A stretch of DNA of 13,338 bases, from contig CAJBHC010000083.1 in NCBI GenBank assembly GCA_903952785.1, forward strand, positions 1-13,338, in the 5' to 3' direction. Below, one piece after another: positions 10,709 to 13,338 of the stretch. The notes beneath the pieces were generated by a model. That model ran no database searches, had not been told where the DNA came from, and saw only the letters and a program-made list of their open reading frames with translations. Positions within the stretch are counted from its first letter, which is position 1. Every line of letters begins with the position of its first letter. The position numbers were made by a program, and so were the translations under genes. This DNA comes from an uncultured bacterium. GTDB taxonomy: Bacteria; Patescibacteriota; Minisyncoccia; Phycocordibacterales; CAIZLB01.

Positions 10709-13338
10709 ATGTTTTTAACAAATTATGATAAATTTTACGAGAAAGAGGTGAAAGAGGTAGCCCCTTCTAAATGTACTTATCTAACATTACATAGATTATT
10801 TGTCTGCTCACTTTTTGTGATAGCTTTCTTGGGATTTGCAGGAAGCGCGAACGCAGCTGATAGATATTGGGTAGGTGGTACTGCTAACTGGGATGGTACT
10901 GCAAGTAGTAAATGGTCAGACACATCAGGTGGAGCAGGAGGACAGGCAATCCCCACAGGTGCTGATAACTGCTACTTCAATGCTTCATCTACAGGAACAG
11001 TTACTATTGCTTCAGGTAATACAGGTTGTGGAAACATAGACCTCACTGGCTTTACCGGAACTCTAGCTGGCTCAGGAGCACTTACGGTATCCGGCTCCCT
11101 TACCCTAGGTGCAGGCATGACCCGCACATACACTGGTATCATCACCTTCAACTCAACAACCAGTACATCAACTATAACCTCCAATAGTATTGCTCTAGAC
11201 AGTCTCATATACTTCAACGGTGTCGGAGGAATATGGCAACTAGCTGATGACTTCACAACAGGACCAACCAGAACCGTTACTCTCACCAATGGAACTTTTG
11301 ATGCTAACGGCAAGAATGTGACTATAGGATATTTCTCTTCCACCAACTCAAACACAAGAACTATCACCATGGGTTCAGGTATTTGGACTATAACAGGGAG
11401 CAATAATGTAATCTGGTCAACATTAACATCCACAGGGCTCACTCTTAATCGTGGTAATGATGTGGTATTAAATTCCACAAGCACAACCGGGACAAGAACG
11501 GTAACTGCAGGTACGACAGGTGGTTCAGAAGCTGTAAGTATTGGTTTCAAAATAACTGGAGGTACAGATACTCTTAACATCCCATCAACAGCATACATTC
11601 ATAACCTCATCTTCGATGGATTTACAGGAACATCTACCAATGGAGCAAGATATATATACGGGGATTTCATAATTACAGCAAGCTCCACCGCCATGACAAT
11701 GACCGCAGGAACATTACCAACAAACTTCGCTGCTACATCGGGAATAAAAATTATTACAACAAATGGCAAGACATTAGACTTTCCCATTATTTTCAGTGGT
11801 ATAGGAGGCACATGGCAATTAGCTGATGACCTCACTTTGGGAAGTACTAGAACTCTCACTCTCACCAGCGGAACCTTTGATGCTAATGGGAAGAATGTAA
11901 CTATAGGTCGGTTTAATTCTGATAATGCCAATGTTCGAACCTTAAATATGGGTAATGGACAATGGAATATTACGGGTAATAATGGATCGATTTGGTCTAC
12001 AAATACTATTAATAACCTCACCTTCAACAAAGGTAATCCCATCATATTCAATTATTCTGGAGCTACAGGTACTCGTGCTATTTATTCAGGAACGTTAGGA
12101 GAATCTGCTCTGGATGTTAATATTACGGCTGGTAGTGATATAGTTGCTCTATCAAATTATTATGGGGATGTTGATTTTACAGGTTTCTCTGGTACGTTAT
12201 CCAATGCATCCAGAAAAGTATCTGGAAACATTACTTTTTCTCCTAATATGACAATATCTTCTGGTACTAATGAGACTGTGTGGGGTTATGGTATTGATGG
12301 TGTGGCTAAATATTACGGTGGTGTTCTAGGTAATAATGGTAAAATATATGTAATTCCTAGATCTGGTACTGATGTTATGATTATTGATCCCATCCTTGGA
12401 ACAGCCACAAGATCTAATATGGGCGCCGATTTGTTGAGTGGAGCTAATGATAAATGGATTGGTGGTGTTTTAGGTAATGACGGTAAAATATATAGTATTC
12501 CGCATAGCAGTACCAACATCCTTATCATAGACCCTGCTCTCGGTATTGCTACAACATCTAATATGGGCGCTGATTTGAGTGGATCGACAAAATACTACGC
12601 CGGTGTTCTTGGTAACAATGGTAAAATATATGGTATTCCAAGAAATAGCACCAACATCCTCATCATCGATCCCGCTTCCGGTACTGCTACCACATCTAAC
12701 ATGGGTGTAGATTTGAGTGGAACTGATAAATGGATTGGTGGTGTCCTCGGTAACGATGGTAAAATATATGGAATTCCAAGATCTAGCACCAACATCCTCA
12801 TCATAGATCCGGCTAACAACATTGCTACCACATCTAATATGGGAGCTGATTTGAGTGGGACATCAAAATGGTTTGGTGGTGTTTTGGGTAACAATGGTAA
12901 AATATATGGTATTCCAAGTGGTTCTGGCACCGACATCCTCATCATCGATCCCGCTTCTGGTACAGCCACCAGATCTAATATGGGCGCTGATTTGAGTGGA
13001 AGCAGTTGGAACTATGGTGTTTTGGGTAACGATGGAAAAATATATGGTATGCCAGCAAGTCACACCAACATCCTCATCATCGATCCCGCTTCCGGTACTG
13101 CTACCACATCTAAAATGCATGCTGATTTGAGTGGGACCGATAAATGGTCTGGTGGTGTTTTGGGTAACGATGGAAAAATATATGGTATTCCTGTTAACAC
13201 AACCGACATCCTCATCATCAACCCCACCACTTCCACCGCCTACCGCTCCACCATGGGCATAGGACTGACCACCAACACTCGCACCCTCACCACCAACGGT
13301 CAAACTCTCAACTTCCCACTAATCATAGAAGGACAAGG
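10709..13338 (+). CDS. Large secreted repeat protein, beta-solenoid plus propeller (partial)
   Basis: The frame is open for 876 codons and leaves the window, so the C-terminus is missing. A long signal peptide is visible: charged residues 1-30, hydrophobic core LFVCSLFVIAFLGFAG (30-45), cleavage probably after SANA (46-49). The mature protein opens RYWVGGTANWDG, the start of a type of beta-rich surface protein common in CPR bacteria and Bacteroidetes. Residues 60-520 are Thr/Ser/Gly-rich and include two long repeats opening GVGGIWQLADD (171) and GIGGTWQLADD (364). Residues 534-853 are seven ~46-residue repeats. Residues 861-876 begin a third long repeat. There is no Shine-Dalgarno before the ATG; GTG at 10748 is an alternative start. 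C-ending codons (ACC, ATC, CTC) are frequent in the repeats, unlike in the neighbours. It probably acts on the cell surface in binding; the ligand is unknown. Confidence 0.88.
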   Translation, partial: MFLTNYDKFYEKEVKEVAPSKCTYLTLHRLFVCSLFVIAFLGFAGSANAADRYWVGGTANWDGTASSKWSDTSGGAGGQAIPTGADNCYFNASSTGTVTIASGNTGCGNIDLTGFTGTLAGSGALTVSGSLTLGAGMTRTYTGIITFNSTTSTSTITSNSIALDSLIYFNGVGGIWQLADDFTTGPTRTVTLTNGTFDANGKNVTIGYFSSTNSNTRTITMGSGIWTITGSNNVIWSTLTSTGLTLNRGNDVVLNSTSTTGTRTVTAGTTGGSEAVSIGFKITGGTDTLNIPSTAYIHNLIFDGFTGTSTNGARYIYGDFIITASSTAMTMTAGTLPTNFAATSGIKIITTNGKTLDFPIIFSGIGGTWQLADDLTLGSTRTLTLTSGTFDANGKNVTIGRFNSDNANVRTLNMGNGQWNITGNNGSIWSTNTINNLTFNKGNPIIFNYSGATGTRAIYSGTLGESALDVNITAGSDIVALSNYYGDVDFTGFSGTLSNASRKVSGNITFSPNMTISSGTNETVWGYGIDGVAKYYGGVLGNNGKIYVIPRSGTDVMIIDPILGTATRSNMGADLLSGANDKWIGGVLGNDGKIYSIPHSSTNILIIDPALGIATTSNMGADLSGSTKYYAGVLGNNGKIYGIPRNSTNILIIDPASGTATTSNMGVDLSGTDKWIGGVLGNDGKIYGIPRSSTNILIIDPANNIATTSNMGADLSGTSKWFGGVLGNNGKIYGIPSGSGTDILIIDPASGTATRSNMGADLSGSSWNYGVLGNDGKIYGMPASHTNILIIDPASGTATTSKMHADLSGTDKWSGGVLGNDGKIYGIPVNTTDILIINPTTSTAYRSTMGIGLTTNTRTLTTNGQTLNFPLIIEGQ
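11219..12280 (+). repeat. Two ~193-residue beta-rich coding repeats
   Basis: Unit I begins at 11219 (GVGGIWQLADD) and unit II at 11798 (GIGGTWQLADD), 579 bp apart. Shared segments include TLTNGTFDANGKNVTIG against TLTSGTFDANGKNVTIG, TMGSGIWTITGSN against NMGNGQWNITGNN, and NVIWST against GSIWST. Unit II is preceded by ITTNGKTLDFPIIF, and a near copy (TTNGQTLNFPLII) appears at the window end after the propeller. The pattern of short strands with Thr, Asn and Gly suggests a beta-solenoid. Confidence 0.8.
12308..13267 (+). repeat. Seven tandem ~46-residue repeats, probable beta-propeller
   Basis: Units start at 12308, 12452, 12590, 12728, 12866, 13007 and 13142, with spacings of 144, 138, 138, 138, 141 and 135 bp. 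The consensus is KWxGGVLGNDGKIYGIP, then SSTNILIIDPASGTATTSN, then MGADLSGT. Each unit offers about four strands, and seven units match the commonest propeller number. The repeats are within the coding frame and are not a CRISPR array. Confidence 0.9.

Noticed and set aside
10972..12051. Two long minus-strand ORFs (208 and 150 residues) opposite the surface-protein gene
   Set aside because: They are rich in Val, Pro and Leu as expected from the antisense of Thr/Gly/Asn-rich repeats, have no known motif, and the plus strand has a signal peptide and ordered repeats.
12308..13267. Possible CRISPR array, because of the regular spacing
   Set aside because: The period is about 138 bp, whole units are similar with no unique spacers, and the repeats keep a coding frame.
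12313..13303. Minus-strand repetitive ORFs with IPYILPLLPRTPP-like repeats
   Set aside because: They are the mirror image of the plus-strand 46-residue repeats; the plus-strand frame is continuous for 876 codons.

Overview
The window looks like chromosomal DNA from a small-genome, monoderm-type bacterium, most likely a Candidate Phyla Radiation (Patescibacteria/Parcubacteria-like) lineage. The reasons are the mix of genes and their style: a divergent HolB without a P-loop, an RRM protein with a Gly/Arg tail, a MacAB-like exporter with an unusually long adaptor, a large secreted protein opening with a RYWVGG-type segment, and very few Shine-Dalgarno sequences. All genes read with ordinary stop codons (TAA and TAG), with no sign of TGA recoding. 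The taxonomic call is inference; there is no rRNA or other marker here that settles it.

Left part (1-1651): a short gene-poor stretch with two diverging promoter-like sites, then a complete IS3-family insertion sequence (222-1633, 31-bp inverted ends, 3-bp CTC target duplication, orfA/orfB with a probable -1 frameshift). The element sits exactly in the loop of a former rho-independent terminator, whose two 10-bp arms are now 1.4 kb apart. The element carries its own strong hairpin terminator near the broken arm.

Core part (1692-6076): mreB (cell shape) is followed by a holB-like clamp-loader gene, separated by a 98-bp palindromic element. Then comes an RRM RNA-binding protein gene with a 96-nt leader holding the only strong Shine-Dalgarno seen here, placed in front of a three-codon ORF. 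A long bidirectional terminator separates this from the convergent typA/bipA GTPase gene.

Island (6147-6741): a self-contained transcription unit with a promoter, a 180-nt leader with an 11-bp stem, a 103-residue DUF1566/FGE-like protein and a strong terminator. It is visibly richer in G+C than its neighbours.

Exporter and surface protein (6801-13338): a membrane-fusion adaptor, a MacB/FtsX-type permease and an ABC ATPase form a three-gene operon. A second copy of the same palindromic element lies between adaptor and permease, in the same relative position as the first copy between mreB and holB. Downstream starts a secreted protein of more than 876 residues that runs off the window. It has a signal peptide, two ~193-residue beta-rich repeats, seven ~46-residue repeats that probably form a seven-bladed beta-propeller, and then the start of a third long repeat. 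The propeller therefore appears to be inserted within the long-repeat array. No CRISPR array, tRNA, rRNA or reverse transcriptase was seen.
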